64,000 bases of DNA. Source: Frondihabitans peucedani (GTDB lineage: Bacteria > Actinomycetota > Actinomycetes > Actinomycetales > Microbacteriaceae). Where the stretch lies: NCBI RefSeq assembly GCF_039537585.1, contig NZ_BAABAU010000002.1:30413-94412 (forward strand), written 5' to 3'. A program made the position numbers and the translations under genes. The notes under the pieces are model-generated. The model made no database searches and was not told where the DNA came from. It worked only from the letters and a program-made list of their open reading frames with translations. This document shows, piece after piece, positions 50,192 through 60,200 of this stretch (the first letter of the stretch is position 1; each line of letters begins with the position of its first letter).

Positions 50192-50908
50192 CCTGAGGTC
50201 GTCCTCCAGTGGCTGAATCCACCCCTGACGAAGACCACAGTCACACGTCGCCAGCGGGTGTCGATGTCGGTGTCTAGCAACGGTAACGGCTCGAAACCCT
50301 GATTGTGGGGCCGGCGTTTGTCGATTTTGACTCTCACAACGGCCGTCATATTTCTACGTTTTTGACGGCCTCCATGTTGGTTGTCTTTGAGATCGTCGAC
50401 CTGGAGGATCGGGGCCCCACACTCGGATGTGGCTGTCCCCGCGTTCGACCTAGGTTGTTTCGTCCTCGAATAGCGGTTGCAGCGGCTGCTGGAGGCGGCG
50501 CCAGATCACGCCGAGCTGGGGGGAGGTGCTGCGGCAGACCGACAGGGCCCGTCGGTTCGGGTCGGTTGCCCGGTGCGGCGAACAGCTGCTTGGTACGGCG
50601 AAGTGGAGTGCGTCGACGCGGCGAGGACCCAGCCCCTTCCGGCCCGCGTCGGCCCGCGCTCGGTTTTCTCGTTGCCAGGTGGGACAGGTGACATGACCTA
50701 ACCGGGACAGGTTCTGAGAAGATCCGCTCTTTCTGGAGGGTTGCCGCTGGGTCGATCACGGGCGGCGGAGAGCGGGGAGGATTGCGCCGCTCCAAGTAAC
50801 GTGCCCATGTCCAGTGCTGATCGAACTCGTCGTGCGGGTCACCCGTCTTGGACGGTCGCTCCGGCGGCGCTCCGTCCGTTCCTTGCTGTCCTCGCGCGGA
50901 GGGGGTTC
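50192..50908. other. Gene-poor stretch, about 700 bases
   Basis: Only spurious-looking frames. It contains G+C-rich tracts with GGGGCC and CGGCCC inverted segments but no element end that I can define. Confidence 0.4.
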
Positions 50909-51352
50909 TCAGAAGGCGGTGTAGTACTTGTTCTTGAAGTCGTACCAGCTGCTGCAGTGGCTGGCCCAATCGGGTGCGTGGCCGTTGCAGAGGCGGATTT
51001 CGACGTACTTCACCCCGACGCTGCTGTCGGAGGGCACCTGGTCGGCGCAGTTGTCGCCGGCGCCGCTGGTGCAGGGAGAGATGTAGCCGAAGTTGCCGCT
51101 GCCGACGGTCTGGATGTTGTAGTTGATGTAAGGGCCGTTGCCGTCGGCCTTCAGGTCGTGCTCGACGTAGCTGATGTGGTATGTCGAGCTGGTGCTCCAC
51201 ACGAGGGTGACTGTCGCGGAGGCGTTGGAGTCGGTGGAGGTGAAGTTGTGGCTCTCCGAGGCGGTGGTGGCGAACGCCGGTCCGGACACGCCGACGGTGA
51301 GGGCGACGGCGCCGAGGAGGGACGCCGCGAGCATGCGGGCTCGAAGTTTCAT
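50909..51352 (-). CDS. Small secreted protein with cysteine pairs
   Basis: 147 residues after AAAGGAG. The signal peptide (MKLRARMLAASLLGAVALTV ... AFATT) is followed by a Ser/Thr-rich beta domain (SATVTLVWSTSSTYHISYVE) and four Cys (ISPCTSG, GDNCADQ, IRLCNGH, SHCSSWY) that can form two disulfides. It resembles small secreted actinobacterial proteins of unknown role. It follows the CHAP protein gene by about 100 bases on the same strand, so both may act together outside the cell. Confidence 0.75.
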   Translation of the reverse strand: MKLRARMLAASLLGAVALTVGVSGPAFATTASESHNFTSTDSNASATVTLVWSTSSTYHISYVEHDLKADGNGPYINYNIQTVGSGNFGYISPCTSGAGDNCADQVPSDSSVGVKYVEIRLCNGHAPDWASHCSSWYDFKNKYYTAF

Positions 51353-51455
51353 GAGATTCTCCTTTGGGATCTGCATTGATGTGCAGGTGGGTGAGACGGA
51401 TCGGGTCTGGGAGTGATGCGAAGGATGCTGCGGGACCGCCTGCCTGACGGGGCTG

Positions 51456-51992
51456 TCAGTACTTCGGGCGGGCGAACTTGTATCGGCCGGTGGTGTCCCA
51501 GGGGTCTTCGTAGAGCTTGACGTGGTTGGTGGAGGCGTTTCCGGTGCCGGCGTTGCCTTCGACGGTGCGGATGTGTCCGTCGCTGTGGGAGCGGACGAGT
51601 CCGATGTGGCCGACGCCGTAGTACCAGACGATGTCGCCCTGGCGGACGTTGGCGGCGGAGACGGGGGTGCAGAGGTCGTAGAACGCTTCGGAGCTGCGGC
51701 TGAAGCCCGTGTCGGTGCCGCGCAGGCACCAGCTGACGAAGGTAGCGCACCAGTCGGCTGAGGTGTCGTACTTCGATGTCCAGATGGCATTCATCTGGGC
51801 GAGGTTGTTGCCCTCGTAACTCTTCGCGAGGGTGATGACGTCCGACGGGGTGGTCGGGGCCGCCGCATGAGCGCGTTCGGCGGGGCCGGAGAGAGCGACG
51901 ATCGTCGCGAGGGAGAGTCCGCCAGCTCCGACAAGGAGCGAGCGCCGGCTCAGCAGGGCTGAGGTGTCCATCTTCATTGAGGAATCATTCAT
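51456..51992 (-). CDS. Secreted CHAP-domain cell-wall amidase/endopeptidase
   Basis: 178 residues. A twin-arginine signal (LLSRRSLLVGAGGLSLATIV ... AHAA) precedes a CHAP-like domain: catalytic Cys in ADWCATFVSWCLRG, His in GVGHIGLVRS and Asn/Glu in TVEGNAGTG. It probably cuts peptidoglycan cross-links. The closely following secreted Cys-rich protein may be its partner or inhibitor. The ATG at MNDSSMK is used; GAG-rich sequence upstream. Confidence 0.85.
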   Translation of the reverse strand: MNDSSMKMDTSALLSRRSLLVGAGGLSLATIVALSGPAERAHAAAPTTPSDVITLAKSYEGNNLAQMNAIWTSKYDTSADWCATFVSWCLRGTDTGFSRSSEAFYDLCTPVSAANVRQGDIVWYYGVGHIGLVRSHSDGHIRTVEGNAGTGNASTNHVKLYEDPWDTTGRYKFARPKY

Positions 51993-52874
51993 GAGCGCAA
52001 CCCTCACACCGGCTCCGAGGAGAGCTCAAGTCGTCCGAAATGCCCCTACCGTTCCGCAACTGTCAGGGCCATAGTGAGAGGACCGCGGCCATGGCAGCCC
52101 TTCTTCCCCCGGCCATCCGGTGCTCATCGACTGCTCCCATCGCCGGGGCCTACCGTGGAAGGACCTCGGGTCACGGACGTCGTAATTCCTTCTCGAGGTG
52201 CGGTTCTCGTGGACCCTGTGCAAGGTGCTTTGCGGGGGCCGTGGCAGAAGCAGGCGGTTTTCGGCTCGACGGCGATCGCGCACTTTGAGGGGGAGCCGGC
52301 GGGCCGTCGGCGTCGGGTCGGCGACGGCCCGCCCGGGGGAGACGTCCTTGTCTCCCGTGTCCTCGTCGGCGATGCTCCAGCAGCGGCCGGCGAGGAAGGT
52401 GGCGGTCCCGCGAGGTCGTGTCCGACGCGATGCTGACCGGCTGGCGGCCTCGGTGCGGGTGACATTACTGCTTCTTGAACGAAAGAGGAAGAGGCATCAC
52501 AGCGCTTGAGGCGCACCGATCTGATGGGGCTCTCTCTCGAGAGTGCTGAGTTGCACGCTTCACGCGACAGGCAGGAAGCGACCGGAACTTTGCCGCGACC
52601 TGTTTCCGCGATGTCGTCGTGGTGCAGGAGGTGAGTGTCGGAGGCTGTCGAAAGGCGCCGACGTGCTTCGTTGCGGTCGTGAACGTGATCGAGGTCCGGC
52701 GCGACTCCATCGCGATCTTACACAGGACCCGGCGACCGGGTCTGCTTCTGCTGCTTGTGTTCCTCGTGCGTCTTGTCCGCTACGACGTCAGGAACCGCTA
52801 GCTCGGGGGAGTCGGGCAGCTCCGGCGACGTCCAACCTGGCTCCTACCCTTGGTGGGCGCGGACGTTGTTGGCG
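51993..52874. other. Region without a confident gene
   Basis: A plus-strand frame from about 52152 to 52436 (valine-rich, DVVIPSRGAVLVDPVQGAL) has some coding look, starting at a GTG without a good ribosome site. Nothing else is persuasive. The rest is low-complexity G+C-rich sequence. Confidence 0.35.
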
Positions 52875-54182
52875 TCATCCGGTAAGTCGATCGGTGTCGT
52901 CGGGCGTGACGAGATGGTCGCTGATGTCTTGGGCGAGTTGTTGGAGGAAGCCCACGTCGATGGTGGCAGCATCACGAGGGTGGGTGTCGAAGATGCACAG
53001 CGCTCCGATTCGTGTCCCGTCAGGAGCCATAACTGGGCAGCCGGCGTAGAAGCGGATCAGTGTGTCGAAGGCGATGCGAGGGTCCGACCAGGCGTCTTCG
53101 ACGACGAGAGGTTCTGCTGTCTTGATGGTCGTCGCGCAAAACGATTCTGCGATCGGGATTTGGGAGTGGGGCAATCCCACTTGTGCTTTGTTCCACTGGT
53201 ATGTGTCGGTCACCACGGAGAACACCGCAGCCTGTGTGGCGAACAAGTCCCGTGCTCGGCGGACGATCGCAGTGAGAGGAACTTCTGGTGGGGAATGCAG
53301 AATCCCGAGAGTGTGAATGGCTGCGAGGCGTCGCCGTACCTCTAAGGGGTTGCTGCCCGCAGCGGCGGTGAGCCCTGACGGGGTCGTACCGGATGTCGTC
53401 CACCGACTTGGCGACATGGAGGTACCGGCCGGGGAACCCTCGCCACTTTTCATCACCGGAGGGGGGCCAACGAGAACGGGCACGAGGTGACGGGCGAGGA
53501 CCGTCGCCCAGGATTTGTAGACCGCGGGGCTCTTGAAACGCATCCGATCGACGTCGTCGAGCCTTCCATCGGCGATGTCAGGTGGGGCCAGGTAGGTGGC
53601 GCGCGGATCGCCGAGGAGGACGGTCTGGGTCATCTGGTTCAACGCAGCGGCCCACCGGTCGACGAGGCCGTGTTCTTTGGTGTGAGTCACATTCACCGAG
53701 CTGACGGGTTGAATTCCCACCATGGTGATCATGGTCCCGGGCGGTGTCGATGCTTTCAATGCGTCCGTCAGTGCGCGCACGTGTCCCATCCACTCCAAGG
53801 GGGCGAGGAGTTCGAAGGCATCGCCCACGCCGGTGAGGACGACAACGGCGTCGTACTCCATCCCGCCTTTGTCAGGGAGGGAATGGAGAAGGTTTGTGAT
53901 CGACATGCCGGGCTGGACACAAACATCCACGTCCGCACCCCGCCCGGTTCTGAGAGCGAGTTCGCGGGCCAGCTGGCCGGGTAGGGCGAGGGCATGCGTG
54001 CGGACACCCCACGAGACCGCGTACTCGTTACCGAGGACGAGGATTCGGTGTCCGGTGGGAGCGTCGACGCTGCCGTGAGCGGTGTCGTTGGGCTTCGGGA
54101 CACCGGCGGACCGGGCGGACACGGTTCGCATCCTTTGGCGCATGACGGTTCGGGCAAGAGGAATCAGGCTGGAGGGCAGCAT
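52875..54182 (-). CDS. SGNH-hydrolase-like domain fused to a GAF domain
   Basis: About 435 residues. The N-terminal part has an SGNH fold (HRILVLGNEYAVSWGV, VVLTGVGDAFELL), but the block I Ser position reads GNE and the terminal His block reads DRMRFKSPAVYKSWA, so the catalytic Ser and His seem lost. The C-terminal part is a GAF domain (LTAIVRRARDLFATQAAVFS, FCATTIKTAEPLVVEDAW, GTRIGALCIFDTHPR). It may be a non-enzymatic sensor. The ATG follows GGAG at eight bases. Confidence 0.78.
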   Translation of the reverse strand: MLPSSLIPLARTVMRQRMRTVSARSAGVPKPNDTAHGSVDAPTGHRILVLGNEYAVSWGVRTHALALPGQLARELALRTGRGADVDVCVQPGMSITNLLHSLPDKGGMEYDAVVVLTGVGDAFELLAPLEWMGHVRALTDALKASTPPGTMITMVGIQPVSSVNVTHTKEHGLVDRWAAALNQMTQTVLLGDPRATYLAPPDIADGRLDDVDRMRFKSPAVYKSWATVLARHLVPVLVGPPPVMKSGEGSPAGTSMSPSRWTTSGTTPSGLTAAAGSNPLEVRRRLAAIHTLGILHSPPEVPLTAIVRRARDLFATQAAVFSVVTDTYQWNKAQVGLPHSQIPIAESFCATTIKTAEPLVVEDAWSDPRIAFDTLIRFYAGCPVMAPDGTRIGALCIFDTHPRDAATIDVGFLQQLAQDISDHLVTPDDTDRLTG

Positions 54183-54522
54183 GCAGGTCTCCGTAATGGA
54201 GCGTGAGCGCATCTCCGTCTGAGGTGGTGGCCGCAACACTACCTTCCGTAGAGCGTCGTCCCTACTCCCCACAACGGGGTCGCACTTCGCGCAGTCGCGG
54301 CGTCGGTTCGGGCTCCGTTGGACAGGCCCGCCGGAGTCGCTGCGCTGATCCGCAACCGGCGGCAGCTGACCTCGTCTGCTGCACCTGTGGAAGGAGGACA
54401 CGTGAAATCCGACCCGTCGCGATGCTCCTGCCGCCTGCGCGTGTTCCGGAAACGGAACCGGAGGGTCGATGCGGCCAGGAGCAGCGCCAACGGTGTGCTG
54501 TGACCTGAAGGAGGATCGCTGG

Positions 54523-54840
54523 GTGGAGTCAGACCACCTGGCGGTCTTCGTCGCGGCCCATCACACTGGTGGGGTGGACGTGATGGTTCTCGCAGGCAGG
54601 TTGGTCGATCGCGCGCAGGAGCGCGGGCAGGCGGTTCTGCGGTGCGACACGACCACGCCGGTGGAACAACTCAGGCATCAGGTGCGACGCATTGCGGCGG
54701 AGCGGCGTGTGCAGATCCGCACTGGGATGATCGACGATGTTTTCGCGGTCGTGCTGGCAGATGCCGGCCCGTGGGATGAACCGGTGAGCATCATGCGCCG
54801 ACGACTGCCGAGGCCGACCACGGCCAACACCGTCCACTGA
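54523..54840 (+). CDS. Small protein of unknown function (105 aa)
   Basis: A GTG follows AAGGAGG at eight bases. The product (VESDHLAVFVAAHHTGGVDV, RDAQ-like helices RLVDRAQERGQAVLRC, then PWDEPVSIMRRRLPRP) has no recognised domain. It is divergent from the SGNH/GAF gene. Confidence 0.55.
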   Translation: MESDHLAVFVAAHHTGGVDVMVLAGRLVDRAQERGQAVLRCDTTTPVEQLRHQVRRIAAERRVQIRTGMIDDVFAVVLADAGPWDEPVSIMRRRLPRPTTANTVH

Positions 54841-55363
54841 TGACGTTTCCTACGCGTCCTCCTCTCCCGACAAGCACCCTCTCGCGGCAGGCCGCCGCCA
54901 GAGCGGCACGTAACGCGGGACGGCGCTCAACATTCGCCAAGACGACTCTCACGCAAGAGGTCCCTTTCCCCTTAGCGCCCATACCTGAACATCGCTTCGG
55001 CGATGCCGGTTGGGCTGTGTGTCTTCCTGAGCCGGACATCGTCATTGCCGCACCGTGTACGGAGCTCGTGCCCGTACGCACGCTGGGGCTTCGATGCCCG
55101 AAGGGGTGATGTCGATGTGCGCGTCGTCTGTGCGACGAGGACGCGGGGCCACATTCTCGATCGTGCCAGCGCTGGTAGTGCCGAAGCTGCGGCGAAGCCA
55201 GGTGGAGGTCGGTGCTGGGGTGAGCGGCTTGGGCGTGAAGGAGCGCGAGAGAGTAGGGCTTGCGCGTGCCAGGTGGGGCTACATACCGAGGATCGACTGG
55301 CAGTGGTGGGCGTGTCGCCGTGCGGCCGGATGAAGTGGGATTCTCACGAGCAAGGGGTCTTTC
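54841..55363. other. Intergenic region upstream of recQ
   Basis: No gene found in about 520 bases; probably contains the recQ promoter. Confidence 0.4.
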
Positions 55364-57031
55364 ATGAAGAACGCGTCCACCGATCGGGCGGCGGAGATCG
55401 CGCGTACCGCAGCGGCGCTGTTCGAGTGGGACGACCTGCGCCCAGCTCAGTTCGAAGCGGTCGAGGCACTCCTCGAGGGGCGTGACGTAGTGGGATTGAT
55501 GCCGACGGGTGTCGGAAAGTCGGCCATCTACCAGGTCGCCGGCGCCGTGATGGAGCGCCTTGTCGTGGTGGTCTCCCCTCTGATCGCTCTGCAGGCCGAC
55601 CAGGTCGCTGGTCTGGTGGGGCACCCCCTGGCGCCGAAGGCCATTGCCATCAATTCTGGACACACTGAGGCGGAGAATGACGCCGGCTGGGAGCAGCTGG
55701 CTGCGGGATCGGTGACGTACGTGTTCCTGGCTCCGGAACAACTCGCCAGCGATGCCACGATGGACAGGCTGCGGTCGGCCGATGTCGGGCTGCTCGTCGT
55801 CGACGAAGCCCATTGCGTGTCGTCGTGGGGGCATGACTTCCGGCCCGACTACCTCCACCTCGGCGAGATCGCGGAGCAGCTGGGCCGCCCTCCGGTCCTG
55901 GCGCTTACCGCGACCGGCTCCGAGCCGATCCGGGACGAGATCATCGAGCGCCTGCGGATGAACGACCCTCTAGTCCTAAGCCGGGGCTTCGACCGGCCCA
56001 ATCTCGCTCTGTCCGTGGTCCGCCACGAAGAGGACCACGAAAAGCGAGAGGCGGTCGTCCGCGATGCCCTGTCGGCGCAGGTGCCTGCGATCGTATACGT
56101 GGCGACGCGCAGAGAGACGACTGTCTACGCCGCGGCCATCTCTGCCGAGCGTCCTGATCTCAGAGTCGTCGGTTACCACGGCGGACAACGCTCGTCCGAA
56201 CGGGGACAGGTCCACGAAGCGTTCCATGCTGGCGAGATCGACATCGTCGTGGCGACGAGTGCGTTCGGGATGGGGATCGACAAGCCCGACGTCCGCACCG
56301 TCATTCACGCGGACGTGCCGGACTCTCTTGAGGAGTACTACCAGGAGATCGGTCGTGCCGGTCGCGACGGCAGTCCGGCCACGGCGGCTCTGCACTACCG
56401 CCCTGAGGATCTCGCCCTTCGTTCCTTCTTCGCTTCCGGGCTTCCGGGAAGGGCAGACCTTCGAGCCGTCTTCACGACTGTCAAAGCTGCCGGTCGTCCC
56501 GTCGGCCGCACCGCTGTCAAGGATCAACTCTCCCTGGGAAAGAACGCGGTGTCACGTCTCATCGACCTCTTGCTCGAGGCAGGCGCCCTTTCCGAGAGCA
56601 GAAGAGGGTTTTCCGCTGTCGACTCCATGACTGCCGAGGTCGCTGCCGCCTCGGCCAGGGACGTGGCCGAAACACGTGATCGAGTCGAGAAGTCGCGGAT
56701 CGAGATGATGCGCTCATTCGCCGAGCACCCGAGTCGTCGGCGCCACTTCCTCCTCGGCTACTTCGGAGAGGACACTCCCGAATCGTGCGGCAACTGTGAC
56801 AACTGCGCCCGGGTCGAGGCCGGCACGGGTCAGGGTGTCGAGGAGCGTTCCGACCGGCAGGATGCTGTGCCCTTCCAGATCCACGCAGATGTGAGCCATC
56901 GCGTCTGGGGCGAGGGCACCGTGATGAGCTACGAGGCCGACCGCATGACCGTGTTCTTCAAATCGGAAGGATACAAAGTCCTCGCCCTCGAGGCCGTCGC
57001 CGAGCACCACCTCCTCGAAGAGGTTTCCTGA
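55364..57031 (+). CDS. recQ: RecQ-family ATP-dependent DNA helicase
   Basis: 555 residues. Helicase motifs in order: FEWDDLRPAQFEAVEALLEG (motif 0), PTGVGKSAIYQV (I), SPLIALQADQV, VVDEAHCVSSWGHDFRPDY (II with the RecQ aromatic loop), LALTATGS (III), VATSAFGMGIDKPDVRTVIH (V), and YYQEIGRAGRDG (VI). A zinc-binding segment follows (ESCGNCDNCARV). The C-terminus lacks an HRDC domain and ends in a short RecQ-C-like tail. 3'-5' unwinding in recombination repair is expected. AAGGGG precedes the ATG. Confidence 0.93.
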   Translation: MKNASTDRAAEIARTAAALFEWDDLRPAQFEAVEALLEGRDVVGLMPTGVGKSAIYQVAGAVMERLVVVVSPLIALQADQVAGLVGHPLAPKAIAINSGHTEAENDAGWEQLAAGSVTYVFLAPEQLASDATMDRLRSADVGLLVVDEAHCVSSWGHDFRPDYLHLGEIAEQLGRPPVLALTATGSEPIRDEIIERLRMNDPLVLSRGFDRPNLALSVVRHEEDHEKREAVVRDALSAQVPAIVYVATRRETTVYAAAISAERPDLRVVGYHGGQRSSERGQVHEAFHAGEIDIVVATSAFGMGIDKPDVRTVIHADVPDSLEEYYQEIGRAGRDGSPATAALHYRPEDLALRSFFASGLPGRADLRAVFTTVKAAGRPVGRTAVKDQLSLGKNAVSRLIDLLLEAGALSESRRGFSAVDSMTAEVAAASARDVAETRDRVEKSRIEMMRSFAEHPSRRRHFLLGYFGEDTPESCGNCDNCARVEAGTGQGVEERSDRQDAVPFQIHADVSHRVWGEGTVMSYEADRMTVFFKSEGYKVLALEAVAEHHLLEEVS

Positions 57032-57264
57032 CCGCGCCGACACGGGCCGTCTACCTCAGCAGTCATGAGACCGGCGGGCCGTCCACCATGAACTGCTCCC
57101 CGGATCGCCGAGAAAGCGCCGACCGCGGAATCAGGGCGTAGCGACCGGATCTGCTCGAAGGAGCACGGTCAGATGGTCATGACCGGGATGGCCATGCGGG
57201 GTTGCTCTGCGTGCAGATACCCGCAACGGCCTCCGATACCACCAGTGAAGTGTCCTCCGGTCAC

Positions 57265-57513
57265 CTACGACAGCTCGATAGCGCCGACGGCGGCGAACCA
57301 TCGCTTCAACTGCGCAGCCATCAACTCCGGTGCGACCACTGTCAACCCGGTGTTAAAGTAGAACCAACGTCGCCCTCCGACAACTCTTGTCGACCACGTC
57401 GACTTTGCCACCACCACCACGATCTCTCGCTGCTCATCTCTGCCCGTGTGCAGGGAGACACGGTCGTGAAACTGACATGCTTCGAAATGCTGACCGTCTA
57501 ACGTCCACGTCAT
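57265..57513 (-). CDS. Possible small protein (82 aa)
   Basis: A minus-strand frame with good composition: TWTLDGQHFEACQFHDRVSL, then REIVVVVAKSTWSTRVVGGR and RWFYFNTGLTVVAPELMAAQ. It could start at this ATG or at one four codons upstream. No family and no clear ribosome site. Confidence 0.45.
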   Translation of the reverse strand: MTWTLDGQHFEACQFHDRVSLHTGRDEQREIVVVVAKSTWSTRVVGGRRWFYFNTGLTVVAPELMAAQLKRWFAAVGAIELS

Positions 57514-57800
57514 GCAGGTTTTCATCACGAGGCACTGTAGCGGGCCATGTGAAGAGGCGCCGATTGTGATCGGGATGCCCGCCGACGACACCCCAGGTGT
57601 GCAAGCCGCGGCGTTAATTATGGCGCTTGACGTCTGCCAGCACCGTGACGAACGCTTAGACCCTCGAAGTGGGGCCAATCGCCTTATGCGTCCCCAGGAG
57701 GGGGGACCGTAGAGTGGCGTCAGCCACCAGCAATACGAAGAGAAAACCCGAATTCTGCTCTCCGTGGCCGCGTGCCTCCCTACAAGGCCGGCGGTTCCTC

Positions 57801-57833
57801 TCTCGGCAGGCCCACCCGAGGGGCCTGCCGAGA
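57801..57833. terminator. Perfect 13-bp hairpin
   Basis: TCTCGGCAGGCCC - 7 bases - GGGCCTGCCGAGA. It is a very stable, symmetric hairpin in a gene-poor stretch with no T run. It may terminate transcription from either side or mark the end of a lost element. Confidence 0.6.
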
Positions 57834-59103
57834 CAGGCCACCTCAAAAGAACGTCACGACCACGCAGTGATCCGCTGCCTTCTCGTTACTTCGGCTCGGC
57901 AGCTAGGACCCGCCCCGACGACCATGGCCTACTGTTTCATAGGTTCTCTTCAGCAATGCAGGAGCGACAAGGCGCTTTGCCTCGTGTCGTGCCGGGCCCC
58001 TCATTCCTGTGGCCAGAGGTTGCTATTCAGGAGTTGGCTGTCGTCATCACCGTTAAGTAGGGTGGCGTCCGTTTCGGGTTACGGACGAGGGCGGAAGAGA
58101 CATTCGGGTTGCCTTTTCCGCCCCATCTCTTTCGCAGGCCTCTCCGTGGTGTTCGCCGTCGATCGATGAGCTTCGCGTCCGAATCAGCCAAGACGATCAG
58201 GCTCGGTGGACCGGCCGACGACGATGGGTGAAGACGGTCAGCGGGACACCCGAAGTCAGCAGGCTCGCGACGCTAGCGAAGAGGCCAACCGCACTCGAGC
58301 CGGTAAAGGCGAGCTCGGGCGGCAATCCTGCGCCGCGTGGATGCTCGGTCGCTAACGGATGCTGAACTCCAAGAGGCCCATCTCGACCTCTAGCCAGTTC
58401 TTCTCGGTATTGCCCAGGGGGTTGTTGGGTCGCCCCCGTAGGCCGTCAGCTCTAGAGGAGGAAAGGTCTCCGACTGAATGTCCATCAGACAAGTGTCTTG
58501 TATCTCGGAGTCAAGGCACATGGATTGACGCGCATCGACGGGTCTGGTGATCGCCAGGCAGCACTTCCCCCGGGTCGGATTCGGGAAGTCGAAGCCGCGA
58601 TGCTCGACTAGGTCGAGGACTTGTCAGGGAGTGCGCCTTTCATCTTTCGCAGCAAGCACCTCGGGGACGCCACTGATGATGTCCGACCCCGTTCAATGGC
58701 CAGGGGAGTGTGCAACCAAGTTCTGCTCTGAGCGGAGGGTGTTGCGACGGCAACGACGTGCCGGGCAGTCAGCAAGAGCTCTCCGAACTCTCGCGCTCCG
58801 CCGACGCAATCCGTCGAGGGCAGTTCAGCCCTTTGCAGTTCTGAGGCGGAGAAGAGGGGCACCGGAATGGCGCGAGTAGACCGGTGCCCCTCTGAAGATG
58901 CCGATGTTGTTGCAAGAAGCTTCACGGGCAGGGATGCAAGCAACACCGGCCAATGAAGACGTCGTGAACGCCTTCGACTCCGCAGACGGTACCCGCCCGT
59001 GGCAGCAAGGGGCCGGTGCCGGCGGCAGCCTGGCTCAGGGTGAGTGCAGGCGCAGCACCCGTTGCGGGGGAACCTCAGGCAGTTGGGTTCGTCTCTCCAA
59101 TCA
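57834..59103. other. Long gene-poor region
   Basis: About 1.3 kb where no frame on either strand has protein-like composition, unlike the dense surroundings. It may be decayed coding DNA. The sequence just before the DUF1016 gene contains repeated TTGCGTCA. Confidence 0.45.
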
Positions 59104-59120
59104 CGCAACAGCCTGTTGCG
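59104..59120. repeat. Palindrome CGCAACAG-C-CTGTTGCG upstream of the DUF1016 gene
   Basis: Perfect 8-base arms about 70 bases before the start codon. The same palindrome, extended to 10-base arms, recurs inside the gene at 59468-59488. It may be an operator or a recognition site of the encoded nuclease. Confidence 0.6.
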
Positions 59121-59189
59121 TCATGACATTCGCTCCAAGCCGGAGGCGTCAGGTTGCGTCAGACTGCTTGGGATGTCTAACCCAGCCCC

Positions 59190-60200
59190 GTGCCATCGTC
59201 CTACGACTCCACTTTGGCGACCCTCAAAGACCAGGTGCTCACGGCGAGGTTCACCGCGCAACGCCGCGTGAACAACGAGCTGGTGGGCCTGTATTGGCGG
59301 ATCGGCGACACGATCGCCGAACGGCAGGCCGCGGAAGGGTGGGGAGCGAAGGTCATCGCTCGGCTTGCCGCAGATCTTCGCGCTGCGTTCCCCGACATGA
59401 AGGGTTTCTCCCCACGGAATCTGACGTACATGCGGACACTCGCCGGAGCGTGGCCGGATCCGGCAACTGCGCAACAGGCTGTTGCGCAATTGCCATGGGG
59501 TCACGTCACCGTCCTCCTGGATCGTCTCAACGACCAGGCGCTCCGGTCCTGGTACACGGACCAAGCACTGGCCCATGGTTGGTCTCGGAACGTCCTCGAG
59601 CACCACATCAAGACGCAGGCCCACACCAGGTTCGAGGCGGCCCCGTCGAACTTCGACCGAGTCCTCGGCCGGACAGATTCTGATCTCGCCCAGCAGATCA
59701 CAAGGGACCCCTACGTTCTCGATTTCCTCGCCGTCAACGGTGATGTCAAGGAACGCGGCCTTGAGCAGGCCCTTGTCGACCGGATCATCGACACGCTCCG
59801 CGAGCTCGGCGACGGCTTCGCGTTCGTCGGCCGGCAAGTTCACTTCGACGTCGAGGGCGACGACCTCTTCGTCGACCTGCTGTCCTTCCACGTCGAGCAG
59901 CTCCGCTATGTCGTCATCGAGCTGAAGACAGGAAGATTCAAACCCGAAAACCTCGGTCAGTTGGGCTTCTACGTGGCGTTGGTCGATGACAAGCTCCGCC
60001 GCCCCCAGCACGCAGAGACGGTCGGGTTGCTCCTCGTGACGAACAAGAACGACGCTGTCGTCCGCTACTCACTCGGATCACAGCAGACCCCGATCGAAGT
60101 TGCCAGCTACGACTTGCTCCCTCCAGGCATCCAAGCCGCTCTTCCGCCGGAGGAAGACCTCGCTACTGCCTTGAATCGGGTGGACCCGGATGACGAGTGA
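59190..60200 (+). CDS. DUF1016 / YhcG-type PDDEXK nuclease domain protein
   Basis: 336 residues from a GTG. The N-terminal DUF1016 part has VNNELVGLYWRIGDTIAERQ, GWGAKVIARLAADLRAAFPD and FSPRNLTYMRTLAGAWP, then LPWGHVTVLLDRL. The C-terminal nuclease domain has GDDLFVDLLSFHVEQLRYVV and IELKTGRFKPENLGQ, i.e. the D ... ExK core. Members are found in defence islands and beside restriction genes. It stands alone here. Its DNA contains a 21-base palindrome shared with its upstream region. Confidence 0.9.
   Translation: MPSSYDSTLATLKDQVLTARFTAQRRVNNELVGLYWRIGDTIAERQAAEGWGAKVIARLAADLRAAFPDMKGFSPRNLTYMRTLAGAWPDPATAQQAVAQLPWGHVTVLLDRLNDQALRSWYTDQALAHGWSRNVLEHHIKTQAHTRFEAAPSNFDRVLGRTDSDLAQQITRDPYVLDFLAVNGDVKERGLEQALVDRIIDTLRELGDGFAFVGRQVHFDVEGDDLFVDLLSFHVEQLRYVVIELKTGRFKPENLGQLGFYVALVDDKLRRPQHAETVGLLLVTNKNDAVVRYSLGSQQTPIEVASYDLLPPGIQAALPPEEDLATALNRVDPDDE
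59468..59488. repeat. Second copy of the CGCAACAG palindrome, inside the DUF1016 gene
   Basis: TGCGCAACAG-G-CTGTTGCGCA, encoding part of TAQQAVAQLP. It contains the same core as the site 364 bases upstream. Arms of ten bases are perfect. Confidence 0.6.

Noticed and set aside
58608..59108. A 166-codon minus-strand frame in the gene-poor region
   Set aside because: Cys/Arg/Ser-rich random composition without a start signal.
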